Below are positions 27,501 to 35,436 of a stretch of 64,000 nucleotides of DNA, one piece after another. The position numbers and the translations under genes are program-made. Under the pieces are notes generated by a model. It did not search any database and was not told where the DNA came from. It was given only the letters and a program-made list of their open reading frames with translations. The DNA comes from Gordionus sp. m RMFG-2023 (lineage: Eukaryota > Nematomorpha > Gordioida > Chordodea > Parachordodidae). Numbering within the stretch: position 1 is the first letter of the stretch; each line of letters opens with the position of its first letter. The stretch covers positions 20,693,120 to 20,757,119 of the forward strand of contig NC_088778.1 in the NCBI RefSeq assembly GCF_954871325.1, in the 5' to 3' direction.

Positions 27501-28470
27501 CAAAATATTTTAACAATTCCGGTCTGGAAAATAATCAAAAATAAAAATCCAGGTCGGTCTTGAAAATAATTTATTTTTGAAATCGGGGCCAAATTTGAAA
27601 ATGATATTTTTTTGAAAGCAATGCTAGCCCTAAAATCTGAACTCTGCAGGTCTATGAATATATAATATAGATCGAAAAGGTAATAATAAATATGATTCTG
27701 TAAAGCAGGAGAAAGGCAGCCTTTTAAATTTTATGAAATAAAACTGGCTCAAAAAAATTAACAATTGATGAAATAAAAATGACCCCAAAAAACTAATGAT
27801 TTTTAGGATAAATTGTAAAATATTTATATTGCAAGCAAATATAATTTTTTGGTGCAAAATTTTATCAATAACTTTTAGGGGGTTAAATAGTCTGGTATAG
27901 GCAAAAAAATAAAAAGTATTGATGAATATCATCGTGAAGATATCGGTTCCAGTTTTGTCTAATTAACTAATTTGTTTTAGATCATACTTTTTATTTATTC
28001 TTTCATGAATTAAGGCCTGAATTATTTTTTAAGAATAATTTTATAATTTTTTTTAATAAACTACTATTTTTCCTTTAGATTGAAACGATAGCTTATCCAG
28101 ATCTTGATGTTATCACGGAACACAAGGAAACCGAGCCTTGGATAATTATAGTTGCAATATGTTCTGGGATATTTTTGTTCTTTTTAATTACCATCCTTCT
28201 CTGGAAAGTAAATGCTTATTATAACAATAAATTGAAAGAGTTAAATTAGATCATTTAATACAGTTTAGTTTTTAAAATTAAATTTTTTTTTATATTTCAA
28301 TTATTTGACTTCTATTAAAATAATATCTAGTAAATAAAGAAAAAACTGTTTTTAAATATCTATTTCTGCAATATAATTTTCAGATTGGCTTTTTTAAACG
28401 AAAAATCATGAAACCACCACACAGCGCTCGACTTGAAAAGGCTCGTTACGATGACATGAACGATTTATAA
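3515..28470 (+). CDS. Integrin alpha subunit, C-terminal 637 residues (5' end outside window)
   Basis: Cell-surface adhesion receptor chain that pairs with an integrin beta subunit. Exons: 3515-3867, 8870-8958, 9005-9154, 9197-9267, 9319-9490, 12119-12193, 17012-17091, 17330-17432, 17920-18039, 18177-18236, 18277-18327, 18378-18530, 18973-19092, 26975-27076, 28079-28207, 28384-28470. All junctions are GT-AG and in phase. In order they show: the thigh start ([10 protein letters not shown], ending [14 protein letters not shown]); [17 protein letters not shown]; the [13 protein letters not shown] turn of the calf region; [39 protein letters not shown]; a basic, probably furin-cut stretch (VTRNKR) in exon 12; [10 protein letters not shown] and RLWNSTLVE; one transmembrane helix in exon 15; and KIGFFKR across the last junction, followed by a tail of about 22 residues. 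KxGFFKR is diagnostic of integrin alpha chains. The 5' propeller exons are missing because the window starts inside the gene. The exon 5 donor is uncertain: 9539 is an alternative. The 17-codon exon 11 is conserved only in phase. Confidence 0.93.
4973..5640 (+). repeat. Direct array of approx. 120-bp units (left inner arm of element A)
   Basis: About five to six degenerate units, each with gtgacaattgtcataatcg, an A/T run, a dgacgcaaatggg motif and aacatgttaaa. The gtgacaattgtca core is itself a short palindrome. The same units appear inverted at 6130-6840 and again at 1-600. Confidence 0.7.
6130..6840 (-). repeat. Inverted array of approx. 120-bp units (right inner arm of element A)
   Basis: Reverse-complement copies of the 4973-5640 units (cgattatgacaattgtcac, aatttaacatgtt, cccatttgcgtcaa). 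The array ends just left of foldback element B. Confidence 0.7.
6860..7926. mobile_element. Foldback element B nested in the right arm of element A
   Basis: The ends are inverted (tgccactctcgg on the left, ccgaaagtggca on the right). Arms of roughly 350-500 bp are near-mirror images: 6870-7210 against 7390-7925, both with repeated modules such as taagatatttaaaaaaa, ttttctacaaattt and gcggaattaagaattcc. The sequence left of the insertion (attaaaatattatccttaaaaag) matches the complement of 4950-4980 in the other arm of A and is then interrupted, which shows B inserted into A. No ORF and no clean target duplication. Confidence 0.75.
8289..8457. mobile_element. Small inverted-repeat element (MITE-like, 169 bp) in element A
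   Basis: The ends form an approx. 46-bp imperfect inverted repeat: agtgttgtgcagatttgatg at the left, and its complement ending aaatctgcacaccact at the right, both continuing into gacatttccatatttttt. It has no counterpart in the left arm of A, so it is a later insertion. Confidence 0.6.
9583..12009. mobile_element. Possible degenerate TIR transposon in integrin intron
   Basis: gacctgtg at 9583 and cacaggtc ending near 12010 are inverted. Both ends carry locally GC-richer stretches with ggcggtgt-atat and gccgcc/ggcgg motifs (9593-9700, 11895-12000), unlike the AT-rich surroundings. Short broken frames lie inside (for example 10705-10899 and 11470-11580), with no recognised domain. No convincing target duplication was found, so the unit is tentative. 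It contains the inverted repeat at 10258-10556. Confidence 0.35.
10258..10556. repeat. Approx. 300-bp inverted-repeat element (hairpin)
   Basis: The left arm at 10258-10330 (ttcttctccgtttattgg, then ggttggccagtttcc and ttcttttccatttttga) is repeated inverted at 10475-10556 (tcaaaaatggaaaagaa, then ggaaactggccaacc and aatggaggagaagaa). The arms are about 75 bp with a 145-bp spacer. Likely a MITE. The two short opposed ORFs here are products of this symmetry. Confidence 0.65.
12297..13829. mobile_element. hAT-type element C, carrying nested element D
   Basis: The inverted ends are tagtgttgtaacgttac (left) and ttacagcacta (right). An 8-bp target duplication differs at one base (ttatttat 12289-12296, gtatttat 13830-13837), the length expected for hAT elements. 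Subterminal DNA is rich in cgttac/gtaacg motifs. Removing the nested element at 12624-13760 leaves about 400 bp, so C itself is a non-autonomous derivative. It lies in the integrin intron between the exons ending 12193 and starting 17012. Confidence 0.7.
12624..13760 (+). mobile_element. hAT transposon relic D with dimerisation-domain remnant
   Basis: The ends are cagag (left) and aacaactctg (right), with many tatctagata/agatac motifs inside both ends. The 8-bp target duplication is caaataac (12616-12623) and caagtaac (13761-13768), differing at one base, within element C. On the + strand, 13330-13490 encodes a hAT C-terminal dimerisation remnant ([12 protein letters not shown] then [16 protein letters not shown]). 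Frames are broken upstream and downstream, so it is inactive. A related end fragment is at 29584-29700. Confidence 0.8.
14628..16171 (-). mobile_element. hAT transposon E (ZMYM1-like transposase, degenerate)
   Basis: The ends are cagtggcgtatcc (left) and ggttacgcgcctg (right), a common hAT terminal pattern, with a perfect 8-bp duplication tgtgtagt (14620-14627, 16172-16179). Subterminal G-rich and C-rich runs (gggggcttcgcccccaaac, ccccctttcccccc) lie inside. The minus strand at 15080-15320 reads as the C-terminal end of a ZMYM1-like/hAT dimerisation transposase ([18 protein letters not shown], then [18 protein letters not shown]). The coding region is broken by several stops and shifts and is shorter than an active copy. 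Nested in element K and abutting a MITE at 16176. Confidence 0.88.
16176..16350. mobile_element. Truncated hAT-type MITE (TAGTATTGTTAAAC family)
   Basis: Starts tagtattgttaaacagc and continues with tagccgattt and cctaagcctcgaaattt, matching the complete MITEs at 19776-19997 and 53378-53588. Its first four bases are shared with the target duplication of hAT element E, so E inserted at the very end of this MITE. The right end is not recognisable. Confidence 0.55.
17476..17840. mobile_element. Non-autonomous TIR element of the K family
   Basis: tagagccctac at the left and gcagggctta at the right resemble the ends of element K. The possible duplication (aattatta / aattattg) overlaps the ends and is not certain. 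The 365-bp interior is non-coding. It lies in the integrin intron between the exons ending 17432 and starting 17920. Confidence 0.55.
19776..19997. mobile_element. hAT-type MITE, complete (222 bp)
   Basis: tagtgat...atcacta ends with a perfect 8-bp duplication atctacac (19768-19775, 19998-20005). The interior holds aacagctaactc, cctaagcctcgagattt and gctcaaaagagcc, shared with the copy at 53378-53588. It lies in the integrin intron left of the Ty3/Gypsy element. Confidence 0.8.
20446..20635 (-). repeat. 3' LTR of the Ty3/Gypsy element
   Basis: 190 bp, starting tgtaaattg and ending tcaatcaaca in + orientation. It contains a 35-bp direct duplication (aaataatattcaaatttaaa twice) and a tatatatata stretch. 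Nearly identical to 26341-26532. Confidence 0.95.
20636..20648 (-). other. Polypurine tract of the Ty3/Gypsy element
   Basis: The complement reads AGAAGAGGGGGAA directly against the 3' LTR, the position and composition expected of the plus-strand priming site. Confidence 0.8.
21134..21195. repeat. Short tandem repeat, four copies of agcgttttat plus T-run
   Basis: Four units of 14-17 bp (agcgttttatactttt and variants) lie at the 3' end of the Gag-Pol frame of the retrotransposon and just beyond it. Function unknown. Confidence 0.7.
21192..25430 (-). CDS. Gag-Pol polyprotein of the Ty3/Gypsy element (1412 aa)
   Basis: Single open frame. Residues 1 to about 195 form a Gag-like region ([16 protein letters not shown] near the start). 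About 195-420 is strongly Asn/Tyr/Arg-rich with repeated NNNYNRNN-like units and no CCHC zinc knuckle. Aspartic protease motif [11 protein letters not shown] lies near 441. Reverse transcriptase has YIDDLLI near 722 and the [13 protein letters not shown] region before it. RNase H has [13 protein letters not shown] near 868. Integrase carries an HHCC zinc-binding segment near 1080-1113 ([14 protein letters not shown]), then catalytic motifs [15 protein letters not shown] and [10 protein letters not shown] near 1143-1226. The C-terminus has [10 protein letters not shown] and no chromodomain. Gag and Pol share one frame, as in some Gypsy lineages. The start is the first Met, preceded by an AT-rich leader. 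Confidence 0.95.
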   Translation of the reverse strand: MDEKLTLTHTQYVPKFPKLSGKLSETYLNLIETYFEGHIESDSSKIRTLLCSLPIEIVDQVTSICSKAQLKDFNIVFGKLKLLIPSEDINVNIKNFNLAVQGAEESFHTFYFRISKLHKKCDFDNDTRMIEKLITCSLNDNIRRKLNKHKHEGLDKMMKLGVELDGSNIKPDVSDTNYVDNNKKLDKNKKFYNLNMDKIPCKSTFSNNENNSNDYERNNFKENNFNYDGRNIHKENFDFKKRNYNDFRPNYSASRNYQNNIFRDSEGNSRNFRNNQSSNNNSNYYGRNSMWHNNNNANNYNRNNAWQYNNNSNNYGRGTWQNNNYNGRNNSWSYNNQRNQSQYNNRYGYQYQSYNNNNNGENNAWKNYNQYINQRKPLQYNDVNQSNINCNMNIEEIVEEKYNPTQNNNGSDFNINNLTEFKHNDNAFMITLKVNDAVVTMQVDTGSKFTIIPHEMAKQIGIKDLKKSTLQLSAYDGNLIKIIGVTQVKVTYEGITKHLQAVIVKSNKNALLGRMWINAFSNILNKFIANIDTNYEDEIKKLIKDCESKLTKKPINKGNVKIYLRNDAKPKIIPPRRLPYSKIDAVTKELMRWIGDGVIEPVTDVRWASPITAVYKDNGSVRVCADFKDTVNPALEDFRYPLPRINDLIAKLKEGKKFTKIDFKDAFLQIPIDETCRDILTISTHRGYYRFTRLPFGLKTSSAIFQQIMDQIFSDMKDVIFYIDDLLITGSSDEVHFNNIKKVFERILSHGLVPNFAKSLFFKKSLRFLGHDIDAKGIHANHDKIEAIVKMPEPKSAAELSTFLGMAGYYRKFLNNFAEIADPLYKIVNKEKWEWNLEHSKSFDDLKTLISLPPALTYFNPELPIGIATDASKRGLGAVLFHTEKDGKEKPIAFASRTLAKSETNYTNIEREALAIMFAIKRFQEYLIGTKFTIITDHKPLIHIFTKGLKDNSTMSLRLQKWSIILGGYDFNIRYKAGKYNVVPDCLSRLPQVIDDDVIDDIAIINDFGDIPLSFDRIRDETSKDFELSQVMNDIRNNVPIQNKIYENIEQELSIIKDCLYKSDKIIIPSSLRKNILKALHEGHLGAGKIKSLAKDRMWWSGMVNDIDLEVKSCDDCNIYHDNPKKIQNPWVAATKPFERIHIDYAGPFFTKNWLIIVDAYSKFPVIVPVKSITTEFTLKEIYKTISLFGIPETIVTDNGTNFTSKDFEKFCSNYGIKHVLTSAYHQQSNGQAERMVRTFKAHMKRNIKIGLETALDRFLFNYRNTPNDTTGVTPSKRMFNRDIRIKWDLLKPLEDKVGEVFMSLPRNRTFNRGDYVWYKKQGDDTWCKGSIKLKESNTMFQVYTDKGIVSRHIDQLRKRECYNSLKYYEIDPKNSSKGGSVDTKNEIKIPITRPIRIKNKPDYLKDYVLKI
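25785..26018 (-). CDS. Small leader ORF of the Ty3/Gypsy element, unknown function (77 aa)
   Basis: Lies between the 5' LTR and the Gag-Pol start in the same orientation. Begins [12 protein letters not shown] and contains [17 protein letters not shown]. It is mixed in charge and less repetitive than surrounding AT-rich DNA, but I do not recognise it. It could be an upstream ORF, a captured exon or chance. Confidence 0.35.
   Translation of the reverse strand: MFCFKTYDIPQHVIIDDMLKEMGIKEFSYVRDTRTNEIVFYFKSLRKMINAFICLNGKPYILDDNNFIFIFCKIIEY
26323..26340 (-). other. Primer-binding site of the Ty3/Gypsy element
   Basis: Directly against the 5' LTR the minus strand reads TGGTGCCCCGGTTACGG, the complement of a tRNA 3' end terminating in CCA. 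The tRNA species was not assigned by eye. Confidence 0.7.
26341..26532 (-). repeat. 5' LTR of the Ty3/Gypsy element
   Basis: 192 bp and nearly identical to 20446-20635, followed on the right by the second caaag of the target duplication. Confidence 0.95.
27343..27654. mobile_element. Non-autonomous TIR element of the K family (312 bp)
   Basis: tagagacctgca at the left and tgcaggtcta at the right are inverted, as in element K. The interior is non-coding with aaaaatcgaccgaaaat and atcggggccaaattt motifs. The target duplication is not clear. It lies in the intron before the transmembrane exon of the integrin. Confidence 0.6.
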
Positions 28471-28810
28471 AGCATAAAATTATCTCAGATTTTTTTCAAG
28501 AGGATAACGCGATTTATAAATATCTCAAATATATGCTCAATAATATAATTGGCATTCCAATTTAAATTTAAATATGAATCTCCTTTTGTTATAGACGTAT
28601 AAATGGTTTTATTAATGTAAAAAAAATAATCGAATATTGATAAATGCATATTGTTTTATTTTTCGGGAAAAACTAAAGCAATTAATAGTTTTATAATTAA
28701 CAAAAAAATGTATTTTAATTATAGTATTCTATCAATTATGTGTGAATTAAATATTTATCATTTATACCCAACTATTTAAATAATATATGCCTAAATAGTA
28801 TGAATTGTAA

Positions 28811-28816
28811 AATAAA
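28811..28816 (+). promoter_or_regulatory. Candidate polyadenylation signal of the integrin gene
   Basis: AATAAA 341 bp after the integrin stop codon. In this AT-rich sequence such hexamers are common by chance. Confidence 0.3.
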
Positions 28817-30020
28817 TATATTTAAAAATATGAGATCTAAAAGCATTGTATTAAGTAATAATTTTGGAACCATGAAAATGCATGTATTTCTATCTATTGA
28901 ATTTGTATGTAAAATTTCATATGTCAATATCATTTGCTATTACTAATCATGATCATAGGTAAATTTATTTTTATTAATTTTCTAATATTCTATATTTTTT
29001 AATTTATTCTCACATTCAGATTGTAATAAAAATTAATTGAATGCGCAGTTTTTATTTAAAATTTGGTCATTTTAAAATGAAATCTATAATTTTTGATCAT
29101 TCAATTTAAACTACTAATTATTTTTATTTTTTTATAGGGTAGTGACGAAGCTTTCGGAAATATTGCTTCCCTTGAAATTTTTCCTACAAAATTCTAAAAT
29201 AAAACGTAATATAATCTTTATAATATGTTAAAAAATACTAATCTTACTTCGTTAAAATAATTAATATACTTTAAAAATATTAATATTATGATTACTACGT
29301 TAAAAAATTTACTATTTTAAAATATACTTGAGGGAAGTAAATTTAAGATTGCTTATTTTTTTAATTAAAAAATCATGCGAATATATTGTATAATTTTACG
29401 TTTAAAAAATAAGCATGGGGAAGCAAATAAAAAATTGCTTATTTTTTTAATAAACAAAAGAGAAAATTTTTTATAATATATTTTTTTTCCTTACTTTTTT
29501 TTGAATAAAAAATTTTTTCTTTTTTAAAAGCAATAATTTGTTTAATAATTGTAATTATATTATTAAAAATTTATTAAGATAATCAGAGTTGTAAAAGTAT
29601 CTATATGCTATTTCAGAGGTATCTGTTTATGGATATCTTTTAAGATACATTTTGATATACTTTTATTTACACTTTTTTATCTAAAAAATAAAATTATTTA
29701 AGTTCAAATTTTATCTCATATGTATGAGCAAATAATTTAATTAAAAATATTAAGACTAAAATATATATACAAATATTAATTTTCCCCCATTTATATCTAT
29801 AGATATCAATTTAAGATTGAAGTATATTTTTGTCATGCAAATGAATTTATAAATCCTTGCTTAGCCATGACGCCCATTAATTATAAACAATACCATTGTT
29901 CAAAATTATTTTAAGCTAATTTATTCAGAATTTTGCAAAATAATTTTATAAATATTCCGCTAACTTCTACTTATTTATATATTTTAATTTTGGCTTGACT
30001 AATAAAAAAAATTTCGATTA
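28817..30020. other. AT-rich intergenic stretch with a hAT end fragment
   Basis: No gene seen. 29584-29700 (cagagttgtaaaagtatct, then aagatacattttgatatac) matches the terminal region of hAT element D. Two direct copies of a gggaag..attgcttatttttttaat motif lie at about 29332 and 29416. Confidence 0.5.
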
Positions 30021-30025
30021 CTTCC

Positions 30026-30350
30026 TGTAATAAGTTGGGATTAGTGCCTAGAAAGAAAATATAAATTCCAATTCCTTTATTATACTCTATTAATTATAAA
30101 TTATAAAAGGAAAAAGTAACAAAAAAGAGAAAGATTAAAAATTAAGAAAATTATATGCGAAAAAAAAAGTGAAAATATCCAATTGTCGAACTCTTAAAGT
30201 ATAAAAAATCTACAATTATCACCCGTTTTCATCTCATTTGCATACTCTAAGACTTAAATAATAAAGTAATAATTTTAATAAAACATTATTTTTGTTTGAA
30301 TATTATCATAATTTGAATAATGCATTTTTTTGTAACTGAATATTACAACA
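30026..30350 (-). repeat. LTR (325 bp) of the non-coding LTR element
   Basis: Direct repeat of 33494-33864. It shares ttagtgcctagaaa, ctctaagacttaaataataa and tttgaatattatcataat. Confidence 0.85.
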
Positions 30351-30579
30351 CCCTTCCACTTAAATTAAACCCATCATTCAGCCAACTTTCTTTCGATTTC
30401 GTCTTTACTGATCTTGTATATCCCCCAAATCTATTTCTTACTCTTTAATGTCTTCTAATTTCTAACGACGGCTGTTCCTTGACTAGTATTCTTAGTTTCT
30501 ATCTATCGTTCGCATCCGATTACAGCTTGAAATTCTGGAATTCTATCTTCTGTTGCTTGTCAACCCTAGTAAACGATTG

Positions 30580-31160
30580 ACTCTATCTCTGTAAGAGATT
30601 GACGAACCAATTAACGCATGCTTAACGATTTACGATGGCTAGTTACCGATAATAGATTGATACTATTCTTTCTTTACAATTTATGTCTCTTAAACCCGGT
30701 TTAATTTTTTTGATAACTTATTCTAGTCTTTGCTTGTTTCTCACGTTCTCTTGTAACTAATAACTCTTTATCGCGGTAATTGACTATAACTGGTAATTGA
30801 TTACGATTTCTTGTAAACCATTATCGATGAATTCTAGTTTTCAACTTTTGTTTCTTCTATTACCCATCTGAATTTCTATATAATTTATAGCTAGTCTGTT
30901 TCTAACATTCTCTTGTAATAAATGATTAGCGCTCTATCTCGGTAAATGATTGACGATAATTGGTCTGCGATTCATGATGGTTCCCGAATTCTTGTTCCTA
31001 TGATCATCGACTTCCGTATCTTAAACTAAAGTTTCGATAAACCATTAGCGATAATTGGTCAGGTCAGCGATTAACGATTGCAGCCTGAACGTCTTGATCA
31101 TTTGTTCTATCTAGTCTCTAGTTTCCAACGTTTTCTTGTAAATGATTAGTTCTTTTCATT
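30580..31160. repeat. Degenerate direct repeats, period approx. 170-180 bp
   Basis: Related segments at about 30580, 30765 and 30930 (ctctatctctgtaagagattg, actctttatcgcggtaattg, gctctatctcggtaaatgattg), interspersed with cgattaacgatt-like words. Inside the non-coding LTR element. Confidence 0.45.
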
Positions 31161-31884
31161 AATTCTTGTAACCGTATCGATTTTTTAGATTTCTGTGTCT
31201 TCTACGACAGTTCCTAGATTTAGACTTTGTCTTTATTCTCCCTTGATCTTTGTCTCAAGGTCTCAGATCGCATCTAATCTACTTCTACCTAAAATAATCT
31301 ATTTAACCCTTTATGACTTCTGAAATATTTTATCATTTTTCCTACATTTATTCTCAAATTTAAACTACATAGTCTAAATACAGCAAATTTATCCTAATGT
31401 CTACAGTTATCTCCTCTAATCTAATTCTGCCTATTTATTAAATGGCGTAAATTATACTAAATCTTAAATTTATAATACATAGTCAGATACTAAATAAATT
31501 ATATAATTATATCAAATTCTACCACCCCTTTACCTCAATGTGCCCAGATCTATATCTTCATTGAACCATTTGCAGGTATGTCTTTTAGCTATCGATCCAT
31601 CTTTTGTCAACCATGTCTAAAGCTGAATTTAAATCTAAAATTCTCTTGAATATCTTGAATCAAAAAATCTTTTAGTTCTAAATTTTTACAAAAAATATTT
31701 TGTCTTCTTGTGGTATTACGCATTTATTTCGTTTTAATTAAAAACTCCTTGTACACGCCTGTTTTTTAAAGCAAAATAAAATATCTAATTCGTTCTCTTT
31801 TATGCGGTTAACACCCTTTGTTTGAAAACAACTGGACTAAATAATATCTTTTTCTTTTTTTACTCTAGTTGTTGAAAAAAAACT

Positions 31885-32165
31885 TAATAAAATTATGATT
31901 CTCATAACTCTCGCAGACTTGTTAAAAAACCAATCAATTATGTCTATCATCAATTTTCAACACACCAAATTTATGATTCTCATAACTATCAGACTTGTTA
32001 AAAAAAACAAATCAATTATGTCTATCATCAACACTTAAAATTATAATTCTCATAATTCCACTTGTTCATCAGCAAATCGATTATGTTTATCATCAATTTT
32101 AAAACATAAAATTATGATTCTCCTAATTCTAGCACAACTTGTTTAAAAAAACAATCAATTAACTT
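31885..32165. repeat. Tandem repeat, four units of approx. 70-80 bp
   Basis: Each unit carries attatgattctcataa, a cttgtt-aaaaaa stretch and caatcaattatgtctatcatc. Four imperfect copies in a row, inside the LTR element at 30026-33864. Confidence 0.75.
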
Positions 32166-33493
32166 ACTTTTTATCACTATTTTACACTCTAATTTTTCTT
32201 TTTAAAACTTCTTAAATTCTCCTATTTTTTTTTCATTTTACACTCTTGTAATATCAAAAAAAAAATTATTTTTTCTCTTCCTAAGTATTTTGTATCCATA
32301 TCATCATTATTCAAAAAAAATTAATTCTTCATTCTGCATGGATCTTTTATCTAAAAGCTCGGATTTTCTTATATCTAAAACTTTATTAAAATAATTTAAA
32401 ATAGTCTTTATCATTTCTTTTAACATTTCCATATTTTCGCTTGTTTTCTTTCTGCTATAATTAGAAAACTGATGCATAATTATTCTTAAATCTTATTAAT
32501 AATCCAAAATAAAAATTCGATCTCAAATGAGCGATTGCGGCATAAATTTTCTAATGATGAAAGCCGTTTCTCTTTATGAAGATTTTTGGTTAATCAACTA
32601 TTATTTTACTAAATATTATCAACTTATGCGTGTATTATTCCCATATCAGATCCTTAAGGCTGTTTTATCTCTCGCAGCTCTTAAAATAAAAGTTAAACGT
32701 AATCTTCAATAAGAATTTAATTACAACATCAACTATTTTCTAACAATAATTGTATATTTATCTTAGTCTCTAATCTTATTCTCCGAATTTTTAAATTTTC
32801 ATATCTTTTAATTTGTATTCTAGTCTTTAATTTTAATCTTCGAAATGAATTATAATATATTTTTACAAATAAATTTATTTAATCCTCACAATTTATATTC
32901 CAATTCCTTTATCATAGTTATCTCCATTGATCAATTATTTAATAACTTATTATAATTTCTAAAATCTAAATCTTAGAGTCTCTATTAGATTCAGTTAGAT
33001 TAAAATATATTTTTAGTTCACCAGTAACTTCTAATTATAAAATTCATAAATTATCACCTTTAAATAACTATAACACAAACTTCTTTACATCTTATCTACT
33101 ATGAATGCTACCTTTATAATTCTTTGTTTTTCATTTTAGATAATTATATTCCTACACAATTTTGTATCATAATCTTATAAATATTTACAAAAAATAGTTC
33201 GAAATTTAAATGAGCTACTGTAAAATAATTTTTCTTTTTCAACTTACCTCTTTAAAATTAACTCTAAATCTCTTTTTTATCCAAATTTAATTTTAAACGA
33301 TAAATTTCGCAATATACTTTAAAATTTAATTATAATTCTCGAAATGTTTTTATTACAAATTATTCTTCTTACTTCTTTATTTCTTCGAATTTTTCTTAGA
33401 ATGCAATTTGACAACACTTCTTGTTCCTATGTAACCATTTGGAATCAGACTGAAAATTGGACGTAGCCACGGAACGCTTCCACACTCCAGCAT

Positions 33494-33864
33494 TGTAATA
33501 AGTTGGGTATTAGTGCCTAGAAATAAAATAGAAAGAAAATATAAAATATAAATTCTAATTCCTTTATTAAACTATATTAATTATAAATTAATCAATTATA
33601 AAATTAACATAAAAGCAAAAAATAACAAAAAATAAAAATAAAAGATTAAAAATTAAGAAAATTATATTCGAAAAATAAAAAAAGTGAATAATTCCAATTG
33701 TTTAACTCTTAAAGTATGAAAAATCTACAATTATCACGCGTTTCATCTCATTTGCATAGTCTAAGACTTAAATAATAAAGTAACAATTTTAATAAAACAT
33801 TATTTCTGTTTGAATATTATCATAATTTGAATAATGCATTTTTTTATAACTGAACATTACAACA
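33494..33864 (-). repeat. LTR (371 bp) of the non-coding LTR element
   Basis: Direct repeat of 30026-30350. It is 46 bp longer because of extra AT-rich sequence near its left end. Confidence 0.85.
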
Positions 33865-33869
33865 CTTCC

Positions 33870-35436
33870 CAAGTAGTAAACTTGACGATTTGTCACTTTT
33901 ATAGGGTGTTATTTAAATGCGTAGTTTTAAATTATTATTTCCATAGTTTTAAATTAATGATGCTCAGTTTTAAAATCTAGAAATTTCCTTCGTTCTAAAA
34001 GGAACCCAATATTTTTGTAGCAATGATGGATTCAATCTTAACTAGCTTATATTAATTTGGCATAGACTAAGTTATTAAAAGACAAGCTTATAACTCATTT
34101 GGAAAATTAACTTGATCAAGATTCGAATTTCAATGATAAGCATGATATGGATGAACTAGGAACTTTTTATGCTGATTCACTTAATAATTTTTTTTATTAA
34201 ATTATGAATCAAATAATATTTTTGTAAATTTTAAATAAAAATCTTTGTAGAATACAGTGCACCTATTTTGTTTAGTAAAGCTTAACATGTTCCTAATGAA
34301 AAACGTAGATGTTTAAATAACAAAATAAAACTGTTATTAAAGGCCAACTTAGAAAATTATAAATAAAATTAATAGTTGATATATGATTATAATATTCAGT
34401 CGTTCATTGAACATTCTTCCCAACCAAGAGATTGAAAACATATGCCAACAATGGTACCTATTTATTATATTCAAAATATTAAGGATGACAGCCTACGAAA
34501 AGTGGACAGGTTTATATAATATAATAATTTAAAAATTTAGTCATGATATAATTTTAAAAAATAGAATTTTCGTAGGGTCGTGATGATCAAGCTATTTAGC
34601 TGATATAATACATTTTTGATGTAAGTGAAGTTTCTTTGATAAGCAAAATATGTAGCGTTATAAAATAATCCATATTATTCATGTCATCTTCAAGCTGGAG
34701 GAAGGAATTTTTCCCTTTAAAGGAAATGAGAAATATTATTAACCATATCCAAGTATAACTTCCTTCTTAAATATTAGTACCTGAAATATTTTTAAAAAAA
34801 TTTAGGCACGATTCTGAACTATTTTTTTCCCAAAGAGTCCAATTCAAAATATAAATTATTGATAGACCAAATTTAAAGACATTAAATTTAATAGTAGTTT
34901 TCCACTGAACATAATCAAGTTTTTGATCAATCTACAAATAAATAAAAAATAATGGCACCTTATTTGTTCTTAAAATTTTAATCTATATAAATTTTTTTCA
35001 AAGTTTAAGGCCTAATTTTTAAAATAATTCGACTCAGACCGAAATAAATTTTTATTTGCAGAACTCTAGTTATTATCGTCATGACATAATGTACTTGCCC
35101 ATATTTGACTAATCAAATATTGTTCTTTGACCGATCAAGACCCAATCTTGAAAAGAACTTATAAATGTAAGCTCTTTCTATATTGGCCAGCCTCCATTTT
35201 AATATAATCAAATTTTTTCCAAAGCTTCACAATTCTGGGAAACAATGTCATTCGGCTTTATTAAAATTGAATTAATTTTTTTTTAAAAATTAATATTTAA
35301 TTTGTTATATAGTTGGTCAAATCGTTCTTCAATTGATTAAAATATGTTAATCCTCATTTGAAAATATTTAGATTTTTTATTTTATCACATTCGTAATAGA
35401 ATTATTTTTTTATCTTGCTTTTCCTTACAGAAGTTT
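33870..35436. other. AT-rich stretch without recognised gene
   Basis: Only short frames occur. A + strand frame near 34400-34520 (LPNQEIENICQQWYLF) looks protein-like but has no recognised family and no clear splice sites. Probably old transposon debris. Confidence 0.4.

Larger units (their letters stand above)
30026..33864 (-). mobile_element. Non-autonomous LTR retrotransposon (LARD-like), no coding region seen
   Basis: LTRs at 30026-30350 and 33494-33864 start TGTAATAAGTTGGG and end TTACAACA. A perfect 5-bp target duplication cttcc flanks them (30021-30025, 33865-33869). A purine tract (complement AAGTGGAAGGG) abuts the left LTR, giving minus orientation. The interior of about 3.1 kb has no long ORF on either strand. 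It is unusually pyrimidine-rich on the + strand and holds degenerate direct repeats. The LTRs differ by an indel of some 45 bp plus scattered changes, so it is older than the Ty3/Gypsy element. It appears mobilised in trans and is coding-defective as a fossil. Confidence 0.85.
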
